64,000 nt of DNA from an uncultured Magnetospirillum sp. (GCF_903853455.1 NZ_CAINTR010000114.1:1-64000); one strand, 5' to 3'. Counted from the first letter of the stretch, positions 10,249 through 19,809 are shown. Notes: generated by a model from the sequence alone, not told the origin. A program made the numbers and translations.

Positions 10249-11004
10249 ATGGGAGATGACTTTATCGTCGAAACCCGCTCCTTGACCAAGGAGTTCAAGG
10301 GTTTCGTCGCGGTGTCCGACGTCAACCTTCGGGTTCGACGACATACGATCCACGCCTTGATCGGTCCCAACGGGGCGGGCAAGACCACCTGCTTCAATCT
10401 GGTGACCAAGTTCCTGACGCCGTCGCGCGGGCAGATCCTGTTCAACGGCCGCGACATCACCCAGACCGAACCCGCCGCCATCGCCCGCCAAGGCATGGTG
10501 CGCTCGTTCCAGATTTCCGCCGTGTTCGGACATCTGAGCGTAATGGAAAACGTGCGAGTGGCGCTTCAGCGCGTCCAGGGCACCTCGTTTCATTTCTGGC
10601 GCTCCGGCGCTTGCCTCGACAGCCTCAACCAGCGGGCGGAAGAACTGATCGAAGCGGTCGGCATCGGCCAATATCGCGACACCCCCGCCGGCGAACTGTC
10701 CTACGGCCGTAAGCGGGCCCTGGAAATCGCCACAACCTTGGCGCTCGACCCGGAAATGCTGCTGCTGGACGAGCCCATGGCCGGCATGGGCACCGAGGAC
10801 GTCAAGCGCACCGCCGAACTGATCCGCCGGGTCGCGGCCAATCGCACCATCCTCATGGTCGAACATAACCTGTCGGTGGTCGCCGATCTGTCCGACACCA
10901 TCACGGTGTTGAAGCTGGGCCATGTTCTGGCCGAGGGCAGCTACGCCGAAATCTCCGGCAATCCCGAGGTCATCGAAGCCTATATGGGGTCCGGACATGC
11001 CTGA
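10249..11004 (+). CDS. livG: Liv-type ABC importer, ATP-binding subunit
   Basis: ATPase of a branched-chain amino acid/amide-type importer, 251 residues. Walker A is GPNGAGKTT (about 37-45), the signature is ELSYGRKRALEIA in place of LSGGQ, as is common in LivG, and Walker B is MLLLDEPMAG. The ATG at 10249 follows GGGAGGTG; a start 24 bases upstream in the same frame lacks such a site. It overlaps livF by eight bases and begins the order livG-livF-binding protein-livH-livM-crp. The substrate cannot be read from the ATPase. Confidence 0.88.
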   Translation: MGDDFIVETRSLTKEFKGFVAVSDVNLRVRRHTIHALIGPNGAGKTTCFNLVTKFLTPSRGQILFNGRDITQTEPAAIARQGMVRSFQISAVFGHLSVMENVRVALQRVQGTSFHFWRSGACLDSLNQRAEELIEAVGIGQYRDTPAGELSYGRKRALEIATTLALDPEMLLLDEPMAGMGTEDVKRTAELIRRVAANRTILMVEHNLSVVADLSDTITVLKLGHVLAEGSYAEISGNPEVIEAYMGSGHA

Positions 11005-11707
11005 GCCTGAGATCCTTCTCTCCGTCCGGGATCTGAATGCCCATTACGGCGAATCCCACGTGCTGCACGGCATGAATTTCGACGTCCCCAAGGGCGAGGT
11101 GGTGACCCTGCTGGGCCGCAACGGCGTCGGCAAGACATCGACCATGCGCTCGATCATGGGCATCGTGTCCAAGCGCGCCGGCTCGATCCGCTATGGCGGA
11201 GTCGAAACCATCGCCATGCCCTCCAACAAGATCGCCCGCCTGGGCCTGGCCTATTGCCCGGAAGAGCGCGGCATCTTCTCGTCGCTGTCGGTGCGCGAGA
11301 ACATGGTGCTGCCGCCGATCATCAAGCCGGGCGGCATGCCGCTGGAGGAGGTTTACCAGTTGTTCCCGCGGCTGCTGGAGCGCGCCAACAGCCAGGGCAC
11401 CAAGCTGTCCGGCGGCGAGCAGCAGATGCTGGCCATTGCCCGCATCCTGCGCACCGGCGCCGAAATGCTGTTGCTCGACGAGCCCACCGAGGGCCTGGCC
11501 CCGGTCATCGTCCAGCATATCGGCGAGATTATCCGCGAGCTTCGCAAGAGAGGGTTCACCATCTTACTGGTGGAGCAGAACTTCCACTTCGCCGCCACCG
11601 TCGCCGACCGTCATTACGTGGTCGAGCACGGGCAGGTGATCGATATGATCCCCAACGCAGACCTGGCGGCGAACATGGATAAGCTGAAGACGTATCTCGG
11701 CGTCTGA
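10997..11707 (+). CDS. livF: Liv-type ABC importer, second ATP-binding subunit
   Basis: A 236-residue ATPase that pairs with LivG. Walker A is GRNGVGKTS, the signature is LSGGEQQMLAIAR, Walker B is MLLLDEPTEGLAP, and the switch region is LLVEQNFHFA. The start ATG at 10997 lies inside the end of livG (eight-base overlap), which implies translational coupling. Length and motifs are normal for the family. Confidence 0.88.
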   Translation: MPEPEILLSVRDLNAHYGESHVLHGMNFDVPKGEVVTLLGRNGVGKTSTMRSIMGIVSKRAGSIRYGGVETIAMPSNKIARLGLAYCPEERGIFSSLSVRENMVLPPIIKPGGMPLEEVYQLFPRLLERANSQGTKLSGGEQQMLAIARILRTGAEMLLLDEPTEGLAPVIVQHIGEIIRELRKRGFTILLVEQNFHFAATVADRHYVVEHGQVIDMIPNADLAANMDKLKTYLGV

Positions 11708-11739
11708 TCCAACCGGAACACTAACGGGAGGTATAACCA

Positions 11740-12951
11740 ATGATAATGAAGCGATTGCTGCTGAGTGCCGCCGCCTTGGCCCTGTCGGCAGGCATGGCCC
11801 AAGCCCAGTACAGCGACAACAAGGTCAAGATCGGCGTACTCACCGACCTGTCGGGAACCTATTCCGATCTGGCCGGCCAAGGCTCGGTGGAGGCCGCCAA
11901 GATGGCGGTGGAGGATTTCGGCGGCAAGGTCAACGGCACGCCCATCGAAGTCGTTTCCGCCGATCACCAGAACAAGGCCGACATCGCCTCCTCCATCGGT
12001 CGCAAGTGGTATGAGAACGAAGGCGTCGATGCCATTTTCGACCTAGTCACCACCGCCGCCGCCGTCGCGGTGCGCGAAGTGTCCCGCGAGAAAGGCAAGA
12101 TCGACATCAATTCCGGCGCCGCCTCCACCGTGCTGACCAACGCCCAATGTTCGGCCACCGGCTTCCACTGGACCTACGACACCTATGCCCTGGCCGTGGG
12201 AACCGGCACCGCCGTGGTCAAGCAGGGCGGCGACACCTGGTTTTTCCTGACCGCCGACTACGCCTTCGGCCAGAGCCTGCAGGCCCAGACCGAGCGTGTG
12301 GTCAAAGCCAATGGCGGCAAGATCCTTGGTGCCGTCAAGCATCCCTTCCCCAACTCCGACTTCTCGTCCTTCCTGCTGCAGGCGCAAGGATCGGGCGCCA
12401 AGATCATCGGCCTGGCCAATGCCGGTTCCGACACGATCAACGCCATCAAGCAGGCCAAGGAGTTCGGCATCACCCAGAGCGGCCAGAAGTTGGCCGGCCT
12501 GCTGGTGTTCATCTCCGACGTCCACTCGCTCGGCCTCGACACCGCCCAGGGCATGCAGTTGACCACCGGCTTCTACTGGGACATGGATGACGGCACCCGC
12601 GCCTTCGCCAAGAAATTCGGCGCCCGCATGAACGGCAAGATGCCCACCATGGTGCAGGCCGGCGTCTATTCCTCGGTGACGCACTACCTCAAGGCGGTGC
12701 AGGCGGCCAAGACCGACGAAGGCATCAAGGTCGCGGACAAGATGCGCGAACTGCCCATCGCCGACTTCTTCGCCAAGAACGGCAAGATCCGGGCCGATGG
12801 CCGCATGGTCCACGACATGTACCTGGCCGAAGTCAAGAAGCCGTCCGAGTCCAAGGGACCGTGGGACTATTACAAGATCGTGCGCACCATCCCCGGCGAC
12901 GAGGCCTATCAGCCGCTGGCCGAAAGCACCTGCGCGCTCGTCAAGAAGTGA
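11740..12951 (+). CDS. Liv-type periplasmic substrate-binding protein
   Basis: A 403-residue class I periplasmic binding protein. A signal peptide (MIMKRLLLSAAALALSAGMAQA) ends with an AQA cleavage site at about residue 22. The mature part starts with VKIGVLTDLSGTYSDLAG, the usual LivJ/K-type ligand lobe. It delivers ligand to the LivH/LivM permeases encoded just downstream. GGGAGG lies eight bases before the ATG. Some relatives in Rhodopseudomonas bind aromatic acids (CouP type), and nearby aromatic genes make that attractive, but the ligand is not determined here. Confidence 0.85.
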   Translation: MIMKRLLLSAAALALSAGMAQAQYSDNKVKIGVLTDLSGTYSDLAGQGSVEAAKMAVEDFGGKVNGTPIEVVSADHQNKADIASSIGRKWYENEGVDAIFDLVTTAAAVAVREVSREKGKIDINSGAASTVLTNAQCSATGFHWTYDTYALAVGTGTAVVKQGGDTWFFLTADYAFGQSLQAQTERVVKANGGKILGAVKHPFPNSDFSSFLLQAQGSGAKIIGLANAGSDTINAIKQAKEFGITQSGQKLAGLLVFISDVHSLGLDTAQGMQLTTGFYWDMDDGTRAFAKKFGARMNGKMPTMVQAGVYSSVTHYLKAVQAAKTDEGIKVADKMRELPIADFFAKNGKIRADGRMVHDMYLAEVKKPSESKGPWDYYKIVRTIPGDEAYQPLAESTCALVKK

Positions 12952-12960
12952 GTTGATCGC

Positions 12961-12993
12961 GTGAGGGGCGCCGGCCGGTCCGGCGCTCCTCAC
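12961..12993 (+). terminator. hairpin between the binding-protein and permease genes
   Basis: Two long arms, GTGAGGGGCGCCGG and CCGGCGCTCCTCAC, pair with one mismatch around a five-base loop. No T tract follows. Such structures often protect the binding-protein transcript so that it exceeds the permease message; that role is inferred. Confidence 0.5.
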
Positions 12994-13021
12994 GTGAGCC
13001 CATAGGGGAGCCCACCACGCC

Positions 13022-13909
13022 ATGATGACGTTTTTCGGCATTCCAACCCAGGCCCTGTTCGGGCAATTGCTGCTAGGGCTCATCAACGGCGCCTTCTACG
13101 CCATGCTCAGTCTTGGGCTGGCGTTGATTTTCGGCCTGCTCAACATCGTCAATTTCAGTCACGGCGCGCTCTACATGATGGGCGCCATGGTCGCTTGGCT
13201 GCTGCTGAACGTCCTCGGCCTGGGCTACTGGCCGGCTCTCATCGTCGCCCCCATCGTGGTCGCCATTTTCGGCATGATCATCGAGCGAACCATGCTGAGC
13301 CGGCTGTACAAGCTGGACCATCTTTACGGATTGCTGCTGACCTTCGGATTGGCGCTGATCATCGAAGGGGCGTTCCGCCAGCTTTACGGCATTTCCGGCA
13401 TGCCCTACTCGGTGCCCAAGGAACTGGCCGGCGGCTGGAATCTGGGTTTCATGTTCCTGCCGATCTATCGCGGCTGGGTGGTGGGGGCTTCGCTGGTGCT
13501 GTGCCTGGGCTCGTGGCTGCTGATCGAAAAGACCAAGCTGGGCGCCTATTTGCGCGCCGCCACCGAGAATGCCACCCTGGTCCAGGCCTTCGGCATCAAC
13601 GTTCCCATGATGGTGACCCTGACCTACGGCTTCGGCGTCGCCCTGGCCGCCATCGCCGGCGTGCTGGCCGCACCGATCTATTCGGTCAATCCGCTGATGG
13701 GGTCGAACCTGATCATCGTCGTGTTCGCGGTGGTGGTGATCGGCGGCATGGGCTCGATCCTCGGCGCCGTCATCACCGGCTTCATGCTGGGTCTGGTGGA
13801 GGGGTTGACCAAGGTGTTCTACCCCGAAGCGGCCAGCACCGTGATTTTCGTGGTGATGGCCATCGTCTTGATGATCAAGCCGGCCGGGCTGTTCGGTAAG
13901 CGGAGTTGA
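13022..13909 (+). CDS. livH: Liv-type ABC importer permease, LivH family
   Basis: A 295-residue inner-membrane permease with about eight hydrophobic segments. Family landmarks are LINGAFYAMLSLGLALIFGL at the start, NFSHGALYMMGA, and the late cytoplasmic EAA-like stretch followed by VVIGGMGSILGAVITGF. AGGGGAG precedes the ATG. It forms the channel with LivM, encoded four bases downstream. Confidence 0.88.
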   Translation: MMTFFGIPTQALFGQLLLGLINGAFYAMLSLGLALIFGLLNIVNFSHGALYMMGAMVAWLLLNVLGLGYWPALIVAPIVVAIFGMIIERTMLSRLYKLDHLYGLLLTFGLALIIEGAFRQLYGISGMPYSVPKELAGGWNLGFMFLPIYRGWVVGASLVLCLGSWLLIEKTKLGAYLRAATENATLVQAFGINVPMMVTLTYGFGVALAAIAGVLAAPIYSVNPLMGSNLIIVVFAVVVIGGMGSILGAVITGFMLGLVEGLTKVFYPEAASTVIFVVMAIVLMIKPAGLFGKRS

Positions 13910-13913
13910 TGCC

Positions 13914-14876
13914 ATGACCACCGTGACTTCAACCTCGTCCCGCGCCGTGTCGCCTCAGCTGCTGCTGGTGCTGGTGCTGATCGTCCTGGCGATGATCGCG
14001 CCGTTCGGAATCTATCCCATCTTCCTGATGAAGGGATTGTGCTTCGGACTGTTCGCCGCGGCCTTCAACCTGCTGCTGGGCTATGTCGGGCTGCTGTCCT
14101 TCGGCCACGCCATGTTCTTCGGCTTTTCCGCCTATGTCACCGCCCATGCCGCCAAGGAATGGGGCCTGACCCCGGAACTGGCGATCCTGGCCGGCATCGC
14201 CACCGCAGCAGTGCTGGGAGCCGTCACCGGCTGGCTGGCCATCCGCCGGTCGGGCATCTATTTCGCCATGGTGACCCTGGCCTTCTCGCAGATGATGTAT
14301 TTCGTGGCGGTGCAGGCGCCGTTCACCCATGGCGAGGACGGCATCCAGGGCGTGCCGCGCGGCCATCTGTTCGGCCTGATCAACCTGAACGACACCATGA
14401 CCATGTACTACTTCGTGCTGGCGATGTTCGTGGCCTCGCTGCTGGTCATCCACCGCATCGTCACCTCGCCGTTCGGCCAAGTCCTGAAAGCCATCCGCGA
14501 CAACGAGCCGCGCGCCATTTCGCTGGGCTATCAGGTCGACCGCTACAAGCTGCTGGCCTTCATCCTGTCCGCCTCCCTGGCCGGGCTGGCCGGTTCGCTC
14601 AAGGCGCTGGTCTTCCAATTGGCCTCGCTGACCGATGTTCACTGGCATGCCTCGGGCGAAGTGGTGCTGATGACCCTGCTGGGCGGCGTCGGCACCGTGT
14701 TCGGCCCGACGGTAGGGGCCTTCCTGGTGGTCGCCATCCAGAATTACCTGTCCGAGGTGGGGTCGTGGGTGACCATTATCCAAGGTTCCATCTTCGTGGT
14801 TTGCGTGTTGCTGTTCCGTAGCGGTATGATCGGCGTCATGACGCCGTGGTTGAAGCGGCGCGGCATCACCGGTTGA
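13914..14876 (+). CDS. livM: Liv-type ABC importer permease, LivM family
   Basis: A 320-residue permease partner of LivH. It shows the family stretches FNLLLGYVGLLSFGHAMFFG and the C-terminal ALVFQLASLTDVHWHASGEV with LLGGVGTVFGP. Multiple hydrophobic helices predict an inner-membrane location. It is separated by four bases from livH and sixteen from the following Crp-family gene, so all are likely one transcript. Confidence 0.88.
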   Translation: MTTVTSTSSRAVSPQLLLVLVLIVLAMIAPFGIYPIFLMKGLCFGLFAAAFNLLLGYVGLLSFGHAMFFGFSAYVTAHAAKEWGLTPELAILAGIATAAVLGAVTGWLAIRRSGIYFAMVTLAFSQMMYFVAVQAPFTHGEDGIQGVPRGHLFGLINLNDTMTMYYFVLAMFVASLLVIHRIVTSPFGQVLKAIRDNEPRAISLGYQVDRYKLLAFILSASLAGLAGSLKALVFQLASLTDVHWHASGEVVLMTLLGGVGTVFGPTVGAFLVVAIQNYLSEVGSWVTIIQGSIFVVCVLLFRSGMIGVMTPWLKRRGITG

Positions 14877-14892
14877 GGAGTTCCTTCCGTTC

Positions 14893-15594
14893 ATGACCGA
14901 AACCGTCCAACGGCGCCGCGAAATGCTGGCGAAGACGCCGCTGTTTTCCGCCATTCCACCATCGTTGTTGGATGAGCTGGCGATCAAGGCCAAGACCATT
15001 CGCGTCGATACCCGTGAAGTGCTGTTTTCCAAGGGAGACCCCGGCGACCGCCTTTATCTGGTGGCCAAGGGCCTGATTCGTATCGGCGTCCTGTCGGTGG
15101 AGGGCCGCGAAGTCACCTACGGCATGATCAAGCCGGGCGAGCTGTTCGGCGAAATCGCGGTGCTCGACGGCGGCGTTCGCTCGGCCGACGCCACCGCCAT
15201 GGAAACCAGCGAACTGCTGGCCTTGGAGCGCAGGGATGTCACCGCCTTTCTCCAGCGCCACCCCATCCAGGCGCTGCACCTGCTGACCGTGCTGTGCGAC
15301 CGGGTTCGTCGCGCCGACGATCTGCTGGAGGACGTGGTCTTCCTGTCGCTGCCGTCCCGCCTGGCCAAGCACCTGCTGATGCTGGACGCCACGCTCGGCA
15401 CCCGTGACCATCCCAAGGGTCCCGTCACCATCCGGCTGTCGCAGCAGGAAGTGGCCGACCATCTGGGCATCAGCCGCGAGAGCGTCAACAAGGTGCTGTC
15501 CAAATGGGAACAGGTGGGCATCGTCACCCTGGGCCGCGGCCAGATCACCTTGAACAAGACCGCCGCCCTGGAGGAGTTCGCGTCGCCGCCGTGA
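14893..15594 (+). CDS. Crp/Fnr-family transcription regulator
   Basis: A 233-residue regulator. The cyclic-nucleotide-binding fold covers about residues 15-130 (GDPGDRLYLVAKGLIRIG, PGELFGEIAVLDGG). A C-terminal winged helix-turn-helix follows (LSQQEVADHLGISRESVNKVLSKWE, about 185-210). The N-terminal cysteines of Fnr are absent, so it is not an oxygen-sensing Fnr. GAGGAG precedes the ATG and the gene closes the Liv operon, so control of that importer is plausible but not shown. Confidence 0.85.
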   Translation: MTETVQRRREMLAKTPLFSAIPPSLLDELAIKAKTIRVDTREVLFSKGDPGDRLYLVAKGLIRIGVLSVEGREVTYGMIKPGELFGEIAVLDGGVRSADATAMETSELLALERRDVTAFLQRHPIQALHLLTVLCDRVRRADDLLEDVVFLSLPSRLAKHLLMLDATLGTRDHPKGPVTIRLSQQEVADHLGISRESVNKVLSKWEQVGIVTLGRGQITLNKTAALEEFASPP

Positions 15595-15763
15595 GGGGCG
15601 ATTGGGACAACACCCCTTATGTGAGGATCTTCACAGACGCTGGAATCGTCCCCATCTACATTAGGCCTCGTCACGAACTGGAAGTCCGTCCCCTCCTCCG
15701 AACGAACGAACGGGACTTGAGACGGGCCCGAGGGTGACTTTTGGGGCACTACCTCTGGGCAAA

Positions 15764-15798
15764 AAGCCCCCCGGCGCCGTGCATGCGCCGGGGGGCTT
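15764..15798 (-). terminator. Rho-independent terminator of the pdh-lipA-ratA operon
   Basis: A 14-pair stem (AAGCCCCCCGGCGC with its complement, seven-base loop) is followed on the minus strand by a run of T. It lies 15 bases past the stop of the START-domain gene and closes the long minus-strand operon. Confidence 0.85.
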
Positions 15799-15812
15799 CC
15801 TTGTTTCGGAGA

Positions 15813-16244
15813 TCAGCCGTAAAGCTGCCTGGCGCGCTTCTCGAAGGCCGAGACCATCATCTTGACCGCCTCGTTGAACAGCGCCCCGATCAGGGTCTGG
15901 AGCAGCTTGGAGCGAAATTCGAAATCCACATAGAAGTCGATCTCGGTACCGCCATCGGGCAAGGGCTTGAAGACCCAGTGATTGTTGAGGTGATGGAACG
16001 GACCCTCGGTATAGGTGACGTCCACCCGCCCCGGCCGGCTCAGCGTCACCTTGGAGGTGAAGCGCTCGCGCACCATCTTGAAGCCGATCACCAGATCGGC
16101 GAAGAACACGTCGCCCTCGCGCCGACGGATGCGCGAGGCCACGCACCAGGGCAGGAATTCCGGATAGTGCTCCACATCGGCCACCAGCGCGAACAACTGC
16201 TCTTGGGTATAGGGCAGGACCCTCTGTTCGGCATGAGTCGGCAT
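15813..16244 (-). CDS. START-domain protein, RatA/Coq10 family
   Basis: A 143-residue single START/polyketide-cyclase fold. Typical family features are PYTQEQLFALVADVEHYPEFLPWC near the N-terminus and FEFRSKLLQTLIGALFNEAVKMM at the C-terminus. Members are annotated as RatA-type toxins in E. coli and as the ubiquinone-binding Coq10 in mitochondria. In alphaproteobacteria the gene usually follows lipA, as here with a two-base gap, which favours a Coq10-like respiratory role; that is inference. Confidence 0.8.
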   Translation of the reverse strand: MPTHAEQRVLPYTQEQLFALVADVEHYPEFLPWCVASRIRRREGDVFFADLVIGFKMVRERFTSKVTLSRPGRVDVTYTEGPFHHLNNHWVFKPLPDGGTEIDFYVDFEFRSKLLQTLIGALFNEAVKMMVSAFEKRARQLYG

Positions 16245-16246
16245 GA

Positions 16247-17188
16247 TCAGTCCTTGGTCTGACGGCGCAGACGCTCGGCCCGCAGCGCTTCGAAATCCCG
16301 GTCGGCATGGTGCGATGACCGGGTCAGCGGCGTCGCCGCCACCATCAGAAAGCCCTTGGCCATGGCCATGGCGCGATAGTCGTCGAACTCTTCCGGCGTG
16401 ACGAAACGATCCACCGCCACATGCTTGCGGGTCGGTTGCAGATACTGGCCGATGGTCATGAAATCCACCCCGGCCGAGCGCATGTCGTCCATCACCTGCA
16501 GCACTTCCTCCCGCGTTTCGCCCAGTCCGACCATGATGCCGGACTTGGTGAAGATGGACGGGTCGAGTTCCCGGACCCTTTGCAGCAGACGCAGGGATTG
16601 GAAATAGCGCGCGCCGGGACGGATGCCGGGATAGAGCCGGGGAACCGTCTCCAAATTGTGGTTGAACACGTCGGGCTTGGCCGTCGCCACCTTTTCCACC
16701 GCGTCGCCCTTGTCGCGGAAATCGGGGGTCAGCACCTCGATGGTACAGTCGGGCGAGGTGACGCGGATGCGCTCGATGCAGGCGACGAACTGGAAGGCGC
16801 CGCCATCGGCCAGATCGTCGCGATCCACCGAGGTGATCACCACATGCTTGAGGCCCATGGCCTTGACCGAGTCGGCCAGGTTTTCCGGCTCGGTCATATC
16901 GACGCCGCCGGGCTTGCCGGTCTTGACGTTGCAGAAGGCGCAGGCCCGCGTACAGGTGTCGCCCAGGATCATGAAGGTGGCGTGCTTGTGCTTCCAGCAT
17001 TCGCCGATATTGGGACAGGCCGCCTCCTCGCACACCGTGTGCAGGTTTTTGTCCCGCATCAGCCGGCGCACCTCGGCCGCCTCTTCCGAAGTGGGCGCCT
17101 TGACCCGGATCCAGGCCGGCTTGCGCGGGCTGGGATTGTCGGGCTTGTGGGCCTTCTCGGGGTGGCGGAGGAGTTGTTTGTCGCTCAT
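16247..17188 (-). CDS. lipA: lipoyl synthase
   Basis: A 313-residue radical SAM enzyme that inserts two sulfur atoms into protein-bound octanoyl groups. The auxiliary cluster motif is [12 protein letters not shown] (CX4CX5C) and the SAM cluster motif is CTRACAFC (CX3CX2C). The conserved arginine-serine C-terminus lies in SSHHADRDF. It belongs to the pdh operon, whose E2 and E1-beta subunits carry the lipoyl domains it modifies. Confidence 0.95.
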   Translation of the reverse strand: MSDKQLLRHPEKAHKPDNPSPRKPAWIRVKAPTSEEAAEVRRLMRDKNLHTVCEEAACPNIGECWKHKHATFMILGDTCTRACAFCNVKTGKPGGVDMTEPENLADSVKAMGLKHVVITSVDRDDLADGGAFQFVACIERIRVTSPDCTIEVLTPDFRDKGDAVEKVATAKPDVFNHNLETVPRLYPGIRPGARYFQSLRLLQRVRELDPSIFTKSGIMVGLGETREEVLQVMDDMRSAGVDFMTIGQYLQPTRKHVAVDRFVTPEEFDDYRAMAMAKGFLMVAATPLTRSSHHADRDFEALRAERLRRQTKD

Positions 17189-17281
17189 GGCCCGATATTG
17201 TCCTCTACGCCCAAGAGGTCAAGAAAAACCTCCCCCGAATCGAAAACGCGAACGTGACCGCCCGCGCTCCGACCAAGAACA

Positions 17282-18685
17282 TCACATGTGAACGGCACGT
17301 CCATAGGCGTCAAGCACCGACTCGTGCATCATTTCCGACAGGGTCGGATGCGGGAAGATGGTGTGCATCAGCTCGGCCTCGGTGGTTTCCAGGGTCTTGG
17401 CGACCACATAGCCCTGGATCATCTCGGTGACCTCGGCGCCGATCATATGGGCGCCCAGCAGTTCGCCGGTCTTGGCGTCGAACACCGTCTTGATCATGCC
17501 CTCGGTCTCGCCCAGCGCGATGGCCTTGCCGTTGGCCATGAAGGGGAAGCGGCCGACCTTGACGGCATAGCCTTTGGCCTTGGCCTTGGCTTCCGACAGG
17601 CCCACCGAGGCCACCTGGGGATGGCAGTAGGTGCAGCCGGGAATCTTGCGCATGTCCAGCGGATGGACGTCGGGCAGGCCCTTGATGGTCTCGACGCAGA
17701 TGATGGCTTCGTGGCTGGCCTTGTGGGCGAGCCAGGGGGCGCCAGCAATGTCGCCGATGGCATAGATGCCCGGCTCACCGGTGCGGCAATAGGGGTCGGT
17801 GACGACGTGGGTCTTCTCGACTTTGATCTTGGTACCTTCCAGGCCGATATTCTCCACATTGCCGACGATGCCGATGGCGGTGATGATTCGCTCGACGGTG
17901 ATCTCGTGAGTCTTGCCGCCGGCCTCGACCGAAACGGTGATGCTGGCGGCGGCCTTCGTGATCCCTTTGAGGGTGGCGGAGGTGAGGATCTTCATTCCCT
18001 GTTTCTCGAATGATTTCCGGGCTATAGCCGAGATTTCCTCATCTTCCACCGGAAGAACCCGATCCATCATCTCAACCACGGTGACATCAGCGCCCAATGC
18101 ATTGAAAAAGCTAGCGAACTCGATGCCGATGGCGCCGGATCCGATCACCAGCAGACGCTTGGGCATGGTGTCGGGTACCAGGGCTTCCTTATAGCTCCAG
18201 ATGAACTTGCCGTCGGGCTCGAGGCCCGGCAGGACGCGGGCCCGCGCCCCGGTGGCCAGGATGATATGGGGGGCGGAAATGGTGTCCTTGCCTTCGATGG
18301 CGACCTTGCCGCCGCCCTTGGAATCGAGCTGGGCCAGTTTAGCGGTGCCCTCGATCACCGTGACCTTGTTCTTCTTGAGCAGGTGCTTGACGCCGGCTTG
18401 CAGCTGGGCCGACACCCCGCGCGAGCGCGCCACCACCTTGGGAAGGTCGAACCCCACCTGCCCCGCCGATAGGCCGTAGGACTCGGCGTGTTGCATCTGG
18501 CGATAGACCTCGGCCGAGCGCAGCAGCGCCTTGGTCGGAATGCAGCCCCAGTTGAGGCAGATGCCGCCCAGATGCTCGCGCTCCACCAGCGCGGTCTTTA
18601 GCCCCAACTGGGCGGCGCGAATGGCGGCGACATAGCCGCCGGGGCCACCACCGATGACGACGAGGTCGAAGCTGTTATCGGCCAT
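17282..18685 (-). CDS. lpd: dihydrolipoyl dehydrogenase (E3)
   Basis: A 467-residue flavoprotein that reoxidises dihydrolipoamide with NAD. The FAD motif is VVIGGGPGGYVAA, the redox disulfide is GGICLNWGCIPTK, the NAD motif is LLVIGSGAIGIEFASFF, and the interface catalytic pair is in FPHPTLSE. The ATG at 18685 follows GGAGAG; a start 27 bases earlier gives an untypical extension. It serves the pyruvate dehydrogenase complex encoded in the same operon. Confidence 0.95.
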   Translation of the reverse strand: MADNSFDLVVIGGGPGGYVAAIRAAQLGLKTALVEREHLGGICLNWGCIPTKALLRSAEVYRQMQHAESYGLSAGQVGFDLPKVVARSRGVSAQLQAGVKHLLKKNKVTVIEGTAKLAQLDSKGGGKVAIEGKDTISAPHIILATGARARVLPGLEPDGKFIWSYKEALVPDTMPKRLLVIGSGAIGIEFASFFNALGADVTVVEMMDRVLPVEDEEISAIARKSFEKQGMKILTSATLKGITKAAASITVSVEAGGKTHEITVERIITAIGIVGNVENIGLEGTKIKVEKTHVVTDPYCRTGEPGIYAIGDIAGAPWLAHKASHEAIICVETIKGLPDVHPLDMRKIPGCTYCHPQVASVGLSEAKAKAKGYAVKVGRFPFMANGKAIALGETEGMIKTVFDAKTGELLGAHMIGAEVTEMIQGYVVAKTLETTEAELMHTIFPHPTLSEMMHESVLDAYGRAVHM

Positions 18686-18724
18686 AGGTTCTCTCCACCA
18701 ATCGGAATTCAAGTGCGTGGCGCG

Positions 18725-19192
18725 TCAGTCCGAGGCGCCGGGAAAGATCATGTTGAGGCGGCCCTCGATCTCGATGTCATACGCCTCGCCCAACCGCCAG
18801 ACATGCATGCCCAGCAATTCCCGGAAGGCTCCGAGCAACTGGTAGAACACGAAGGTCGGGATCTGGAAGCGCCGCCCGGTGCGGCGGTCCCAGGCCTCGG
18901 CCTCGATGATGTATTTGCGGCAGGCGCAACGCATGGCGGCCAGCAGATCCAGGGCGGGAGCGTCGGGCGGCAGCAATTCCGCCGTTCCGACGATCAGATG
19001 CTGGGCATCGACCACGGCGCGGTAGCAGCGCTCCTGCTCTTCCGGCAGGACGCCGCGATTACAGAAGGCCGGGTTGTTCTCGATCATGGCGATCAGGCCG
19101 GACAGTACCGAGCGATCGGCGGCGTTTCCCACCGGAAACGGCGTCACCGGCATGCCCGGCGGCCGTGGCAAGTCCCTGATCCGCAACCCCAT
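18725..19192 (-). CDS. uncharacterised protein in the pdh operon
   Basis: A 155-residue protein not recognised. It is soluble, with four cysteines (two in MRCACRKY) and a hydrophobic/aromatic C-terminal half (IPTFVFYQLLGAFRELLGMHVWRLGEAYDIEIEG). GGAGGGA precedes the ATG, and it lies 39 bases upstream of lpd in the same direction, which supports a real gene. A role around the pyruvate dehydrogenase complex is suggested only by position. Confidence 0.7.
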   Translation of the reverse strand: MGLRIRDLPRPPGMPVTPFPVGNAADRSVLSGLIAMIENNPAFCNRGVLPEEQERCYRAVVDAQHLIVGTAELLPPDAPALDLLAAMRCACRKYIIEAEAWDRRTGRRFQIPTFVFYQLLGAFRELLGMHVWRLGEAYDIEIEGRLNMIFPGASD

Positions 19193-19217
19193 TTCCGCTC
19201 CCTCCAGACGTTATTGT

Positions 19218-19799
19218 TCAGGCGCCGCTCAAGGGGCGCCAGGCTTGGTCGAAATCGAAATCCAGGTCGTGCTCGGCGACGTAGTGATGGACGAAGGCCT
19301 CGAAATCGCCATCGAATTGCGAGGCGATGAAGGCGTCGAAGGCCCGGATCTTGTCGCGGTACAGCGGCATCAGATCGAAACGCCAGCCGCCCCCGACCCG
19401 TTCCGCCGTGACGATGCTGCCCTCGTCCACACCGTCGAACAGGCAGTGGAGGCGCAAAGGATCCCCCTCGCCCGCTTCGACCGGTTCCCCCAACTCCCAG
19501 ACCTCCATCATCACGTCGAGATAGGGAAAGGCGGTGAAGGCCAGCACAAACCCCACCCCGGCCGGAGCCCCGGTCAGGTCGGCCGGAACCGGCATGCCGC
19601 GATAGCGCAGCACCCAGAATCGGGCCAAGGAATCCACCGCCTCCAATTCGGCGCGACCGCCGGTGCGAAACAGGCCGAGCAGGCTGTCGCCCCAGACCAG
19701 GGCCTCGCCCGCCAGCCGCCCCGCGACCACCGGAAAGCGGCCGTCGCGGAAATCGGCCTTAAGGCTGTCGAAAGCGGCCTTGACCGCGTTCAAAGGCAT
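19218..19799 (-). CDS. uncharacterised protein between pdhC and lpd
   Basis: A 193-residue soluble protein not recognised. It is rich in acidic and aromatic residues towards the C-terminus (SQFDGDFEAFVHHYVAEHD). It starts ten bases after the pdhC stop and ends 25 bases before the next unknown gene, so it is inside the operon. No signal peptide, membrane segment or catalytic motif could be seen. Confidence 0.7.
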   Translation of the reverse strand: MPLNAVKAAFDSLKADFRDGRFPVVAGRLAGEALVWGDSLLGLFRTGGRAELEAVDSLARFWVLRYRGMPVPADLTGAPAGVGFVLAFTAFPYLDVMMEVWELGEPVEAGEGDPLRLHCLFDGVDEGSIVTAERVGGGWRFDLMPLYRDKIRAFDAFIASQFDGDFEAFVHHYVAEHDLDFDFDQAWRPLSGA

Positions 19800-19809
19800 G
19801 ACGCGGCCC

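Noticed and set aside
17282-17292. CACATGTG palindrome at the lpd stop
   Set aside because: It is simply the codons for the terminal His-Met and the stop on the minus strand.
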